Positions 1 to 7,046 of a stretch of 63,362 bases of DNA are shown piece by piece. Below the pieces are notes generated by a model, which made no database searches, was not told the origin of the DNA, and was given only the letters and a program-made list of their open reading frames with translations. Within the stretch, counting starts at the first letter, position 1. The number at the start of each line of letters is the position of its first letter. A program made the translations under genes and the position numbers. Source of the stretch: Pseudomonas fluorescens (GTDB lineage Bacteria; Pseudomonadota; Gammaproteobacteria; Pseudomonadales; Pseudomonadaceae). Where the stretch lies: NCBI RefSeq assembly GCF_902497875.1, contig NZ_CABVHY010000038.1:1-63362 (forward strand). The letters are read 5' to 3'.

Positions 1-260
1 TTGGTCTGTGCAGGATTGACGACGCAGACCCGATAGCCCTTGTTGTACAAGAACTCGGCCAGCGCTTCATGGTAGATGCCGGTGGCCTCCATCACGATCA
101 AGGCTGAAGGCTCGACATGCTTCTGCAGCCAGGCGTGGAACTCCTCGAACCCCTTGATTGCATTGGCCAGCTTGGCTTTGGTTTTATGTTTGCCGTTAGG
201 CAGGTATTTGGCGATGTCAAAGGTGTGTTTAGCGGCGTCGACGCCAACATAATCGGACAT
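1..260 (-). CDS. IS110-family transposase (bridge recombinase), N-terminal part cut by window edge
   Basis: Only the first 86 codons are in the window; the gene runs off the left edge. The start MSDYVGVDAAKHTFDIAKY and the later VMEATGIYHEAL block are the RuvC-like DEDD N-terminus of IS110-family recombinases, with the first catalytic Asp at D8 and a Glu at E58. A GGAGA ribosome site lies five bases before the ATG at 260. IS110 enzymes cut and rejoin DNA without long terminal inverted repeats, using a bridge RNA encoded in a non-coding end. The long non-coding end lies upstream of the start, as in the IS110 subgroup. Whether the gene is intact cannot be judged here. Confidence 0.9.
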   Translation of the reverse strand, partial: MSDYVGVDAAKHTFDIAKYLPNGKHKTKAKLANAIKGFEEFHAWLQKHVEPSALIVMEATGIYHEALAEFLYNKGYRVCVVNPAQT

Positions 261-299
261 GATCGTCTCCAATTGGATCAATTGTGATCATCACTGCAC

Positions 300-490
300 T
301 CTGTCCAACCTTGCGAATGCGGGCTCTCGCCAGAGACGGGCCCAAGATACCGTTCGAACTATACGAGTGAGTGTGGAGGGTTGGAGCACGATCTACGTCG
401 CAGGCTCTAGGCCTAAGGAGCTGCACGGCTTCCAGATCCCTCCCTCGATGATCAGTCGAGAACTATCGCTCCTGGCGGAGCGATAGTCGA
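300..490 (-). ncRNA. Candidate IS110 bridge RNA in the non-coding left end
   Basis: Read on the minus strand, this stretch starts with a perfect 10-bp hairpin (463-472 with 477-486, loop 473-476). A stem GGAGGG/CCCTCC (438-443 with 375-380) follows and closes a large internal loop. Inside that loop, GCAGCTCCT (416-424) equals the REP sequence that abuts the element at 497-505. GACGTAG (393-399) is the reverse complement of CTACGTC, close to the CTACGCC that follows GCAGCTC in REPs here. A second stem-loop region follows at about 301-372. This is the arrangement expected of an IS110 bridge RNA: 5' hairpin, target loop, donor loop. No promoter was confirmed and the fold is by eye. Confidence 0.6.
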
Positions 491-496
491 GATACA

Positions 497-670
497 AGGA
501 GCTGCCGATAGGCTGCGATCTTTTGATCTTGGCTGCGCCGAAAAGATCGCAGCCTGCGGCAGCTCCTACGCCAATCCGGTTCCCCCAGAAAACAACGGGG
601 GTACACAAAACCTGTAGGAGCTGCCGATAGGCTGCGATCTTTTGATCTTGACTGCGATCTTTTGATCTGC
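497..670. repeat. REP cluster (three GTAGGAGCTGCC-type units)
   Basis: Units run 497-528 (5' end replaced by the IS), 544-571 in inverted orientation (GCAGCCTGCGGCAGCTCCTACG) and 614-648. A short repeat of TGCGATCTTTTGATC follows to 668. Two units carry CGATAGG instead of the commoner CGCAGG in the stem. Confidence 0.85.
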
Positions 671-761
671 CGCACGATGCCCGACGCCTGTGGTCGTAGA
701 TTGTGTCCGCATCCTTTGCGCATTTCGCGCCTGTGTGCTGCGGGCACTCTCTGGAGCGCCG

Positions 762-2258
762 ATGAGTCAGGACGTGCTAGCCACCGAAACCAATCGCCGT
801 CAGTTGCAGCAGATCATCTCCGGGCTGTCGGACGGGGTCATTCTGATCGAAGCGGATCAGACCATTCTCTGGGCCAACGAAGCCGCGCTGACCATGCACG
901 GTGTCAGTCAGGTCAGTGAGCTGGGCGCCAATGCGCGGGAATATGCCGAACGCTTTGCCTTGCGCTACCGCAACAACCACCCGGTGCTTGCAGACAGTTA
1001 CCCGATCAGCCGCGTCGCCAAAGGCGAGATCTTCAGCGATGTGATGGTCGAAGTCACTGCCAACGCCGATCAGCAACGCACCTGGGTTCATCGCATCCGC
1101 AGCATGATTCTCGAGGATCGCAGTGGCGAGCCGGAGTCGTTGGTGCTGATTTTCGCCGATGCCACCGATTGGGCCAGCGCCGAGCAACGCTTCGAAAAGA
1201 CCTTCAACGCCAACCCTGCGCCGGCGGTGATTTGTCGGCTGAGTGACCTGCGTTACATCAAGGTCAATCAGGGCTTTCTAGAGATGACGGGCTATGCCCG
1301 CGACCAGATCATCGGCCGTTCGGTGTATGAGGTGGATGTGCTTGAAGATGCCGATCGCAAGGACCTCGCCATCGAGCGCTTGAACGCGGGCGCGACCATT
1401 CCGCAGATGGAGGCCGAGCTGCGCTTGCCTGAGGGCGGCAGCAAGCTGGTGATAGTCGCCGGACAGCCGCTGGACATCAATGATGAAGCCTGCATGTTGT
1501 TTTCCTTCATGGACCTGGAGCCGCGGCGCAAGGCCGAGGTCGCGCTGCGTCAGAGTGAAGAGCGCTTTGCCAAATCCTTTCGCCTGACGCCAGTGCCGAT
1601 TCTTGTGTGCTACGCCGAGAGTCGGCAGGTGGTCGATGTCAATGAAGCCTTCCTGACCACCACCGGTTATACGGCTGAAGAATTGCTCGGCAAGACGGTC
1701 GAAGAAATAGCCTTTGTCGAAAGCCCTGAGGCCTGTTCCCGCTTGTTCACAGCGCTGGAGAATTCCGGAAGCCTGGACGGTGTGGATCTGAAGGTGCGCA
1801 AGAAAGGCGCCGAACTGATTGACTGCGTGGTCTCGGCGGACACTGTCAGCATTCAGGATTCGCCTTGTTATTTGCTGGTACTGATGAACATCACCGAACG
1901 CAAGCGTACCGAGCTGGAGCTGGTGGCGGCTATTGAAGAGGTGATGCAGGACGCCTCCTGGTTCAGCCGGACCTTGATCGAAAAACTCGCCAATGTAAAA
2001 AGTGTGAATTCACCGCAACTGCCGAGCGTTTCGTTTGCTGACTTGACGGCCCGCGAGCGGGATGTGCTGAGATTGATCTGTGAGGGGTTGGCGGACAAGG
2101 AGATCGCAGCGCGCCTGACGCTGGCGCCCAATACCGTGCGCAATCACGTGGCGACGGTGTATTCCAAACTCGATGTTCACAGCCGCAGTGAAGCGATTGT
2201 CTGGGCCCGTGAGCGCGGTCTGTTCGCTGGTGAGCGGCGGGCCAAGGGCAAGCAGTAA
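762..2258 (+). CDS. Triple-PAS sensor with C-terminal LuxR-type DNA-binding domain
   Basis: A 498-residue cytoplasmic regulator. Three PAS-like segments are visible at about residues 10-135, 140-265 (NANPAPAVICRLSDLRYI, MTGYARDQIIGRS) and 275-390 (TGYTAEELLGKT, ending MNITERKR). A LuxR/GerE helix-turn-helix lies at about 430-490 (LTARERDVLRLICEGLADKE, LAPNTVRNHVATVYSKL). There are no membrane segments, histidine-kinase or receiver domains, so ligand or redox sensing by the PAS domains probably acts directly on DNA binding. I chose ATG 762 because GGAG lies six bases upstream; an upstream GTG at 690 has no such support. Targets are unknown; the downstream DUF1652 gene is one possibility. Confidence 0.85.
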   Translation: MSQDVLATETNRRQLQQIISGLSDGVILIEADQTILWANEAALTMHGVSQVSELGANAREYAERFALRYRNNHPVLADSYPISRVAKGEIFSDVMVEVTANADQQRTWVHRIRSMILEDRSGEPESLVLIFADATDWASAEQRFEKTFNANPAPAVICRLSDLRYIKVNQGFLEMTGYARDQIIGRSVYEVDVLEDADRKDLAIERLNAGATIPQMEAELRLPEGGSKLVIVAGQPLDINDEACMLFSFMDLEPRRKAEVALRQSEERFAKSFRLTPVPILVCYAESRQVVDVNEAFLTTTGYTAEELLGKTVEEIAFVESPEACSRLFTALENSGSLDGVDLKVRKKGAELIDCVVSADTVSIQDSPCYLLVLMNITERKRTELELVAAIEEVMQDASWFSRTLIEKLANVKSVNSPQLPSVSFADLTARERDVLRLICEGLADKEIAARLTLAPNTVRNHVATVYSKLDVHSRSEAIVWARERGLFAGERRAKGKQ

Positions 2259-2393
2259 GGTGCAAATGCACTAGGCCAACCAGTGCAAATTCAGCTTCTG
2301 CCGGCTATTGGCGTTTCTTACTCTTTGAAATAGCGATATCCATCTTTTTGGATGGGTACCGCGATCCCTTCAAAGCAGGCAAAGGAACGTTAC

Positions 2394-2462
2394 ATGTACA
2401 GCGAACAGATCAATGCTGCGGTCGGTGCAGTCGCCGTTAAAGACCTGGCCACCCTCGGGTGA
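2394..2462 (+). CDS. Putative 22-residue leader peptide coupled to the DUF1652 gene
   Basis: ATG 2394 is preceded by a strong ribosome site (AAAGGAA, six bases upstream) and encodes MYSEQINAAVGAVAVKDLAT plus two residues. Its TGA overlaps the GTG start of the next gene as GTGA (2459-2462), a classic translational-coupling arrangement. The downstream GTG has no good ribosome site of its own. The peptide has no recognisable family and could instead be a decayed start of a longer gene. Confidence 0.5.
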   Translation: MYSEQINAAVGAVAVKDLATLG

Positions 2463-2710
2463 TTTCCCTATCGTTATTGCGCGGTTATCTGCAGCAGGGT
2501 TTCCTGCCGCTGGCGTGCGACTGTGGTCTGTGTCCCGGGCCTACATTGACCGTGCGGGTCTATGACCCTGCCAGCGGCCGAGTCGATATGGTGGTCAGCG
2601 GCCTGCGTCCGGAAACGCTGAAAACCCTGGAAGATGTCCAGGCCCTGATCGAAGAACTGCGCTACGAATTGCAGAGCAACAACCTCGATCGCTCCGGGAC
2701 GGGGCATTAA
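2459..2710 (+). CDS. DUF1652 family protein
   Basis: An 83-residue protein starting MISLSLLRGYLQQGFLPLAC, the typical opening of the Pseudomonas-specific DUF1652 family, with the conserved V(F/Y)DPASGRVDMVV and C-terminal helix AL IEELRYEL. The family has no assigned function; members are small, soluble and often present in several copies per genome. It starts at a GTG that overlaps the stop of a 22-codon upstream frame, so its translation probably depends on ribosomes finishing that frame. The region 2259-2393 between it and the PAS-LuxR gene carries no other gene. Confidence 0.8.
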   Translation: MISLSLLRGYLQQGFLPLACDCGLCPGPTLTVRVYDPASGRVDMVVSGLRPETLKTLEDVQALIEELRYELQSNNLDRSGTGH

Positions 2711-2752
2711 AAAACCGCAAAACGTACGCAAATCTCCTGTAGCCGACCCTAT

Positions 2753-3658
2753 TCACGCCGAAACCTCCGTCCCCGGCTCGGTCAACACCTTCCTGAAGGT
2801 TTCCACCAGCGGGCGTAGATTGATCCGGTGCCAGGCCGCCCATAACGGCGTGGTGAAGCAAATCCATGGCACTTCCCGCAACACCACCCCAGGTGGCACG
2901 TTGCGGCTCAGGCCTTTCTGGATCATCGCGATGCCCAATCCAGAGGCCACCAGCCCCAGCGCGGTAAAGGGTTCGGTCGCCTCCATGCGGATATCCGGGG
3001 TGAAGCCGGCGCGGATGCACGCAGAAACAAAATCATCCCGGCTGGCCGCGTCCTGGCGCGGTTGCACGCCAATCCACTCCTGTTCGGCCAGATCCGCGGG
3101 TGTCAATTGCGACTGGTTGGCCAGCGGATGCTGTGCGGGTAGCGCCAACAGCATCGGGTCATCCAGCACCTGAAGGCTCTGCAGATCCGGATCGTCAGTG
3201 GCGGGCGGTTCGCTGACCAGGGCGATGTCCAGGCTTCTTTGGCGTAATCCCTCAAGCTGTTCGGTGGAGCTCAGGTTGTACAGCGCGACGTGCACGCTTG
3301 GCCGGGATCCGCGCAGGACCCGCAAGGCATTCGGCAGCACCCCGGCGTGCATGGCGTTTTCGATGTAGCCGATGCACAGCCCGCCTTCCTCGCCACGGCC
3401 GAGCCGCCGGCCCAGGGATTCCAGGCGGCTGGCATGGGTCAGCAGGGCCCGGGTTTCCGCCAGGAAGGTCTGGCCGTCGCGGGTCAGGCGAATGCGTTGC
3501 TGGCTGCGTTCGAACAAGGTCAGGCCCAGGCGTTCTTCCAGCTGAGCGATCTGTCGGCTCAGCGGAGACTGGGAAATGTGCAGCCGTTCGGCGGCGCGAC
3601 CGACGTGTTCTTCCTCGGCGACGGCAACGAAATAGCGGAGTTGGCGGAAGTCGATCAT
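2753..3658 (-). CDS. LysR-family transcriptional regulator, divergent from the AKR-SDR operon
   Basis: A 301-residue LysR protein. The winged HTH is at residues 1-60 (MIDFRQLRYFVAVAEEEHVG, HISQSPLSRQIAQLEERLGL), and the effector-binding domain spans about 90-295. The HIS-QSPLSRQI recognition helix resembles the BenM/CatR class of aromatic-catabolism activators. It lies head to head with the aldo-keto reductase gene across 115 bases, the usual arrangement for a LysR activator of the neighbouring operon. In that spacer GGTCCGACC (about 3701-3709) is a small inverted repeat that could be part of its site. The effector is unknown. Confidence 0.88.
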   Translation of the reverse strand: MIDFRQLRYFVAVAEEEHVGRAAERLHISQSPLSRQIAQLEERLGLTLFERSQQRIRLTRDGQTFLAETRALLTHASRLESLGRRLGRGEEGGLCIGYIENAMHAGVLPNALRVLRGSRPSVHVALYNLSSTEQLEGLRQRSLDIALVSEPPATDDPDLQSLQVLDDPMLLALPAQHPLANQSQLTPADLAEQEWIGVQPRQDAASRDDFVSACIRAGFTPDIRMEATEPFTALGLVASGLGIAMIQKGLSRNVPPGVVLREVPWICFTTPLWAAWHRINLRPLVETFRKVLTEPGTEVSA

Positions 3659-3773
3659 ATTAGACCTGTAGGGACTTAACTACTGCGTATTATGTCTTGG
3701 ACGGTCCGACCATCGCAATCTAGGATCTGCTCAACGGTCACTCAAGTGGCCATGAACTGATGAGGATTGAGCC

Positions 3774-4784
3774 ATGAGTCTGAAAGACAAACTGCCCGGC
3801 GTTCTGGGCTTCGGTACCGCGCTTTTGGGCAACATGTTCCGCGCCATCCCCGAGGAAGAAGCTCTGGCGACGGTCGAAGCGGCCTGGGACGCGGGTGTGC
3901 GTTACTTCGATACCGCGCCCTTTTATGGTTCGGGCCTGTCGGAGCTGCGTCTGGGCGCGGCCCTGGCGCGGTACAACCGTGACGATTACGTGCTCAGCAG
4001 CAAGGTCGGCCGGGTCATCCTCGATGAAGTCGAGGACGCCGCCAACCGCGATCTGGGCGAGAAGAGCGGGGTGTTCGAACACGGCCGTCCAAACAAGATG
4101 CTCAACGATTACAGCGCCGACGCGACCCTGCGCTCCATCGAAGACAGCCTCGAACGCCTGCAGACCGACCGCCTGGATATCGTCTGGATTCACGACATCG
4201 CTCAGGACTTTTATGGCGATCAGTGGCTGGAGTACTTCAACCAGGCGCGCACCGGCGCGTTCAAAGTGCTGACCCGCCTGCGCGAAGAGGGCGTGATCAA
4301 GGCCTGGGGCCTGGGGGTGAACCGCGTCGAGCCTTGCGAGCTGACCCTTGATCTGACCGAAGCGCAACCGGACGGCTTTCTGCTAGCCGGTCGCTACACT
4401 CTGTTAGATCACGATCGTGCCCTGCAACGCTTGATGGATGCGGCGCTGGCGCAGAAGGTCGAGATCGTCGTCGGTGGCCCCTACAGTTCGGGGATTCTGG
4501 CCGGTGGCGAGCATTTCGAGTACCAGAAAGCCAGCCCGGTGATCATCAACAAAGTCGAACATATCAAGCGCATCGCCCACGCCCATGGGGTCGATATCAA
4601 GGCAGCGGCATTGCAGTTCTCCCTGGCCCACCCGGCGGTTGCCGCGGTCATTCCGGGGTCGAGTCGTCCAGGTCGAATCGCTGAAGACGTTGCCGCTTTA
4701 TCGGCAACAATCCCGCGCGCGTTCTGGCAGGCGCTGCGCGAGGCTCATTTGATTTCTGCCAGTGCCCCTTTACCCACTGCTTAA
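3774..4784 (+). CDS. Aldo/keto reductase (aldose or pyridoxal dehydrogenase-like)
   Basis: A 336-residue NAD(P)-dependent oxidoreductase with the AKR barrel. The catalytic tetrad is visible: D46 and Y51 in YFDTAPFYGSG, K77 in LSSKVGR, and His in IVWIHDI. Length and the LPGVLGFGTALLGNM start resemble the D-threo-aldose / pyridoxal 4-dehydrogenase branch, so an aldose or an aldehyde is the likely substrate. It is the first gene of a three-gene operon (AKR, SDR, SRPBCC) with gaps of 16 and 35 bases, probably controlled by the divergent LysR protein. The exact substrate cannot be read from sequence. Confidence 0.85.
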   Translation: MSLKDKLPGVLGFGTALLGNMFRAIPEEEALATVEAAWDAGVRYFDTAPFYGSGLSELRLGAALARYNRDDYVLSSKVGRVILDEVEDAANRDLGEKSGVFEHGRPNKMLNDYSADATLRSIEDSLERLQTDRLDIVWIHDIAQDFYGDQWLEYFNQARTGAFKVLTRLREEGVIKAWGLGVNRVEPCELTLDLTEAQPDGFLLAGRYTLLDHDRALQRLMDAALAQKVEIVVGGPYSSGILAGGEHFEYQKASPVIINKVEHIKRIAHAHGVDIKAAALQFSLAHPAVAAVIPGSSRPGRIAEDVAALSATIPRAFWQALREAHLISASAPLPTA

Positions 4785-4800
4785 GCATCTGGAGCCGAAT

Positions 4801-5598
4801 ATGAACATTGATTTGACTGGAAAACTCGCGATTGTCAGCGGCAGCACCGCCGGGATCGGGTTGGGGATCAGCAAGGCGCTGGCCGAGTCCGGGGCTACGG
4901 TGGTGGTGATCGGTCGCGAGTGGTACAAGGTCGAGCACGCATTAGAGGATATTCGTCAACGTGTGCCCGAGGCCAAACTACGTGGGCTGGAGGCGGATCT
5001 GGGCACCGTTGAAGGCGCCGAACAGCTGTTCGCCAGCGAGCCACGGGCGGACATCCTGGTGAACAATCTGGGAATCTTCAACGACGTCGACTTCTTTGAC
5101 GCCCACGACAGCGAGTGGGCGCGCTTCTATGAAGTCAACGTGATCTCCGGGGTACGCCTGGCACGCCATTACGTACCCGACATGGTCGGCCAGGGCTGGG
5201 GCCGGGTGATTTTCCTGTCCTCCGAATCGGGTATCGCCACGCCCGGAGACATGATCAACTACGGCGTCACCAAAAGTGCCAATCTGGCGGTGTCCCACGG
5301 TTTGGCCAAGCGCCTGGCGGGAACCGGGGTCACGGTCAATGCGATCTTGCCAGGGCCGACCTTCACCGATGGCCTTGAGCACATGCTCAAGGGCGCCATC
5401 GCGAAATCCGGGCGCAGCGCCCGTGAAGAGGCCGATGAGTTTGTACGCAAGGCGCGGCCAACCTCGATTATCCAGCGAGCCGCTGAGGTCGAGGAGGTCG
5501 CAAACCTGGTGGCTTATATCGCTTCGCCGCTGTCTTCTGCGACCACCGGCGCAGCCTTGCGGGTCGACGGTGGTGTCGTTGACAGCATGGCGATCTGA
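4801..5598 (+). CDS. Short-chain dehydrogenase/reductase (SDR)
   Basis: A 265-residue classical SDR. The dinucleotide motif GSTAGIG is at residues 14-20, NNLG follows strand 4, the catalytic Tyr and Lys are in INYGVTK with a preceding Ser in LSSESG, and the C-terminus LRVDGGVVDSMAI is typical. ATG 4801 sits after GGAGC; an upstream in-frame start at 4762 would overlap the AKR gene and is less likely. It is the second gene of the AKR-SDR-SRPBCC operon, so it probably oxidises or reduces the AKR product. Confidence 0.87.
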   Translation: MNIDLTGKLAIVSGSTAGIGLGISKALAESGATVVVIGREWYKVEHALEDIRQRVPEAKLRGLEADLGTVEGAEQLFASEPRADILVNNLGIFNDVDFFDAHDSEWARFYEVNVISGVRLARHYVPDMVGQGWGRVIFLSSESGIATPGDMINYGVTKSANLAVSHGLAKRLAGTGVTVNAILPGPTFTDGLEHMLKGAIAKSGRSAREEADEFVRKARPTSIIQRAAEVEEVANLVAYIASPLSSATTGAALRVDGGVVDSMAI

Positions 5599-5633
5599 AG
5601 CTTTTTTAACATTGATTTTTTGGAGAAACTTGC

Positions 5634-6050
5634 ATGGCTAATGCCTCAGAATTCATCGATGTCCCGGTTTCGGCCGATCAGGTCTGGAAATTGATCGGTG
5701 GCTTCAACTCGCTACCCGACTGGTTGCCGTTCATTGTCAAAAGCGAACTCAGCGAAGGCGGCCGGGTGCGCAGCCTGCAAACCGCGGACGGCCTGGTAAT
5801 CGTCGAGCGCCTCGAGGCGTTCGACAATGCCATGCGTTCCTACAGCTACTCGATCAGCCAGGCACCGTTTCCAGTGACCGATTACCTGGCCACCTTGCGC
5901 GTTGAAATGCTCGAAAGCGGGCAAACCTCGCGAGTCACCTGGGCGGGACGATTCACCCCGGTCGGCGTCAGTGAAGAAGAGGCGGTGGAGTTGTTTACCG
6001 GCATCTACCGTGGAGGACTGGAAGCGTTGCTGGCCAATTTCCAGGATTGA
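5634..6050 (+). CDS. SRPBCC (START/Bet v1-like) family protein
   Basis: A 138-residue protein with the polyketide-cyclase-like / SRPBCC fold: N-terminal FIDVPVSADQVWKLIGGFNS, central YSISQAPFPVTDYLATLRV, then VTWAGRF and a long C-terminal helix. A TGGAGAA ribosome site lies upstream. Members bind hydrophobic ligands in a deep cavity and either store them or act as small cyclases or dehydratases. Third gene of the operon; it may handle the hydrophobic intermediate made by the two oxidoreductases. Function unproven. Confidence 0.8.
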   Translation: MANASEFIDVPVSADQVWKLIGGFNSLPDWLPFIVKSELSEGGRVRSLQTADGLVIVERLEAFDNAMRSYSYSISQAPFPVTDYLATLRVEMLESGQTSRVTWAGRFTPVGVSEEEAVELFTGIYRGGLEALLANFQD

Positions 6051-6060
6051 GGGGGATGCC

Positions 6061-6148
6061 AAAAGATCGCAGGCTGCGCCGACCGCATTTACCCATCGGT
6101 TCGCCAATCACCTGTAGGAGCTGCCGCAGGCTGCGGTCTTTTGATCTT
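6061..6148. repeat. REP pair (GTAGGAGCTGCC type)
   Basis: Inverted units AAAAGATCGCAGGCTGCG (6061-6078, decayed) and GTAGGAGCTGCCGCAGGCTG onwards (6114-6145) close the AKR-SDR-SRPBCC operon. Confidence 0.75.
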
Positions 6149-6194
6149 CAGCCCTCCGGCATCAAACTCTGATTGGCGAGATTGACACCTTCTT

Positions 6195-6329
6195 TCAGAA
6201 TGCAGCTCCAGGCCACGAGCCTTCGCGGCCATTGTCGACCCTGTCCACGTCCAACCCGTGGCTGTTCAGTTCAGCGACGATTTCCCGGGCCGTGATGGCG
6301 TCGTCTTCGATGGTCAAGATGCGGGTCAT
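6195..6329 (-). pseudogene. Response-regulator N-terminal remnant
   Basis: The frame MTRILTIEDDAITAREIVAE through DVDRVDNGREG is the first 37 residues of an OmpR-type receiver domain, with the acidic pair after strand 1. It then breaks into SWPGAAF and a stop. The phosphorylated Asp, the rest of the receiver and the output domain are missing. In another frame just beyond the break (about 6155-6215) an open stretch ends in NLANQSLMPEG and a stop, which may be the tail of a second gene joined by a deletion. No kinase partner is nearby. Confidence 0.7.
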
Positions 6330-6496
6330 AGGCGTTACCGCAAAGGAGTTCATGACGCAGGGGCGACATTTTGCCCGCAATGGGCTGCAGGCGTTCTAAA
6401 AAACCTTCATGTCGGCTTTGCCGAGTCTTCAGGACGCAATCCAGAGTTGGTGAAAGTTGATATCATAACGCCATAATTTTGCCTGGAGGCTTCAAC

Positions 6497-6847
6497 GTGA
6501 ACGCCTTGTCTCGTCGTGGCTGGATGCCGATTTATGGGGTTTGCCTGAGTTCGCTGTTGATGCTCGTCACTTCGTCGGTATTGGCAGCGAACCAACCGTG
6601 CTCGGGCAAGAAAGGTGGAATCGCCGGCTGTGACGGCGAGGCTTTTCTGTGCAATGACGGTTCTATCAGCGGGTCGAAGAAGAGCTGTTCGGCGATCCAC
6701 GGGGCAGGAAACCTGAGCTCGCGTGCGCAACCCTTGCTGAAAAACGCTGACGGTTGCCAATGCGGCACAGGCAGCTACTGCACCGGGCCACGCGGCGGGG
6801 TGTATTGCCTGACGCCAAGCGGCAGCAAAAGCTATAAGCGTCAATAG
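6497..6847 (+). CDS. Secreted cysteine-rich hypothetical protein
   Basis: A 116-residue protein with a clear Sec signal peptide: positive MNALSRRG, hydrophobic GVCLSSLLMLVTSSVLA, likely cut before ANQPCSG. The mature part, about 85 residues, has eight Cys (CSGKKGGIAGC, FLC, KSC, GCQC, YC, YC), suggesting four disulfides and a periplasmic or secreted location. GTG 6497 is chosen because GGAGG lies seven bases upstream. I do not recognise a named family. Neighbours are unrelated. Confidence 0.72.
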   Translation: MNALSRRGWMPIYGVCLSSLLMLVTSSVLAANQPCSGKKGGIAGCDGEAFLCNDGSISGSKKSCSAIHGAGNLSSRAQPLLKNADGCQCGTGSYCTGPRGGVYCLTPSGSKSYKRQ

Positions 6848-7046
6848 CCTTCTTTTCTCAAGCCCGCCCCAGTGCATAAAACCCGCCGATATTGCCCGGC
6901 TATTGCAAATTGCATGGTCGAGCGCCAGGAAAAAAAACCAACTCATTGAAATAAAGCGATTTATCAAAAGTTCGCAATTGGCACGCTGACTGCAATTTCT
7001 CCCACGAGAGTTGTAACTCCATCTTCATGCCGGGAGCAGAACAACA

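Larger units (their letters stand above)
1..496 (-). mobile_element. IS110-family insertion sequence, left-end portion
   Basis: The element consists of the partial transposase plus about 236 bases of non-coding left end. I place its outer limit at 496 because REP sequence is intact from 497 rightward (AGGAGCTGCCGATAGGCTGCGATC) while the usual next bases of the REP flank (GT before AGGAGC) are replaced by element sequence. On the minus strand the junction reads GCAGCTCCT, then TGTATCTC. REP-targeted IS110 elements are known in Pseudomonas. The other end lies outside the window, so the boundary rests on one junction only. Confidence 0.7.
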
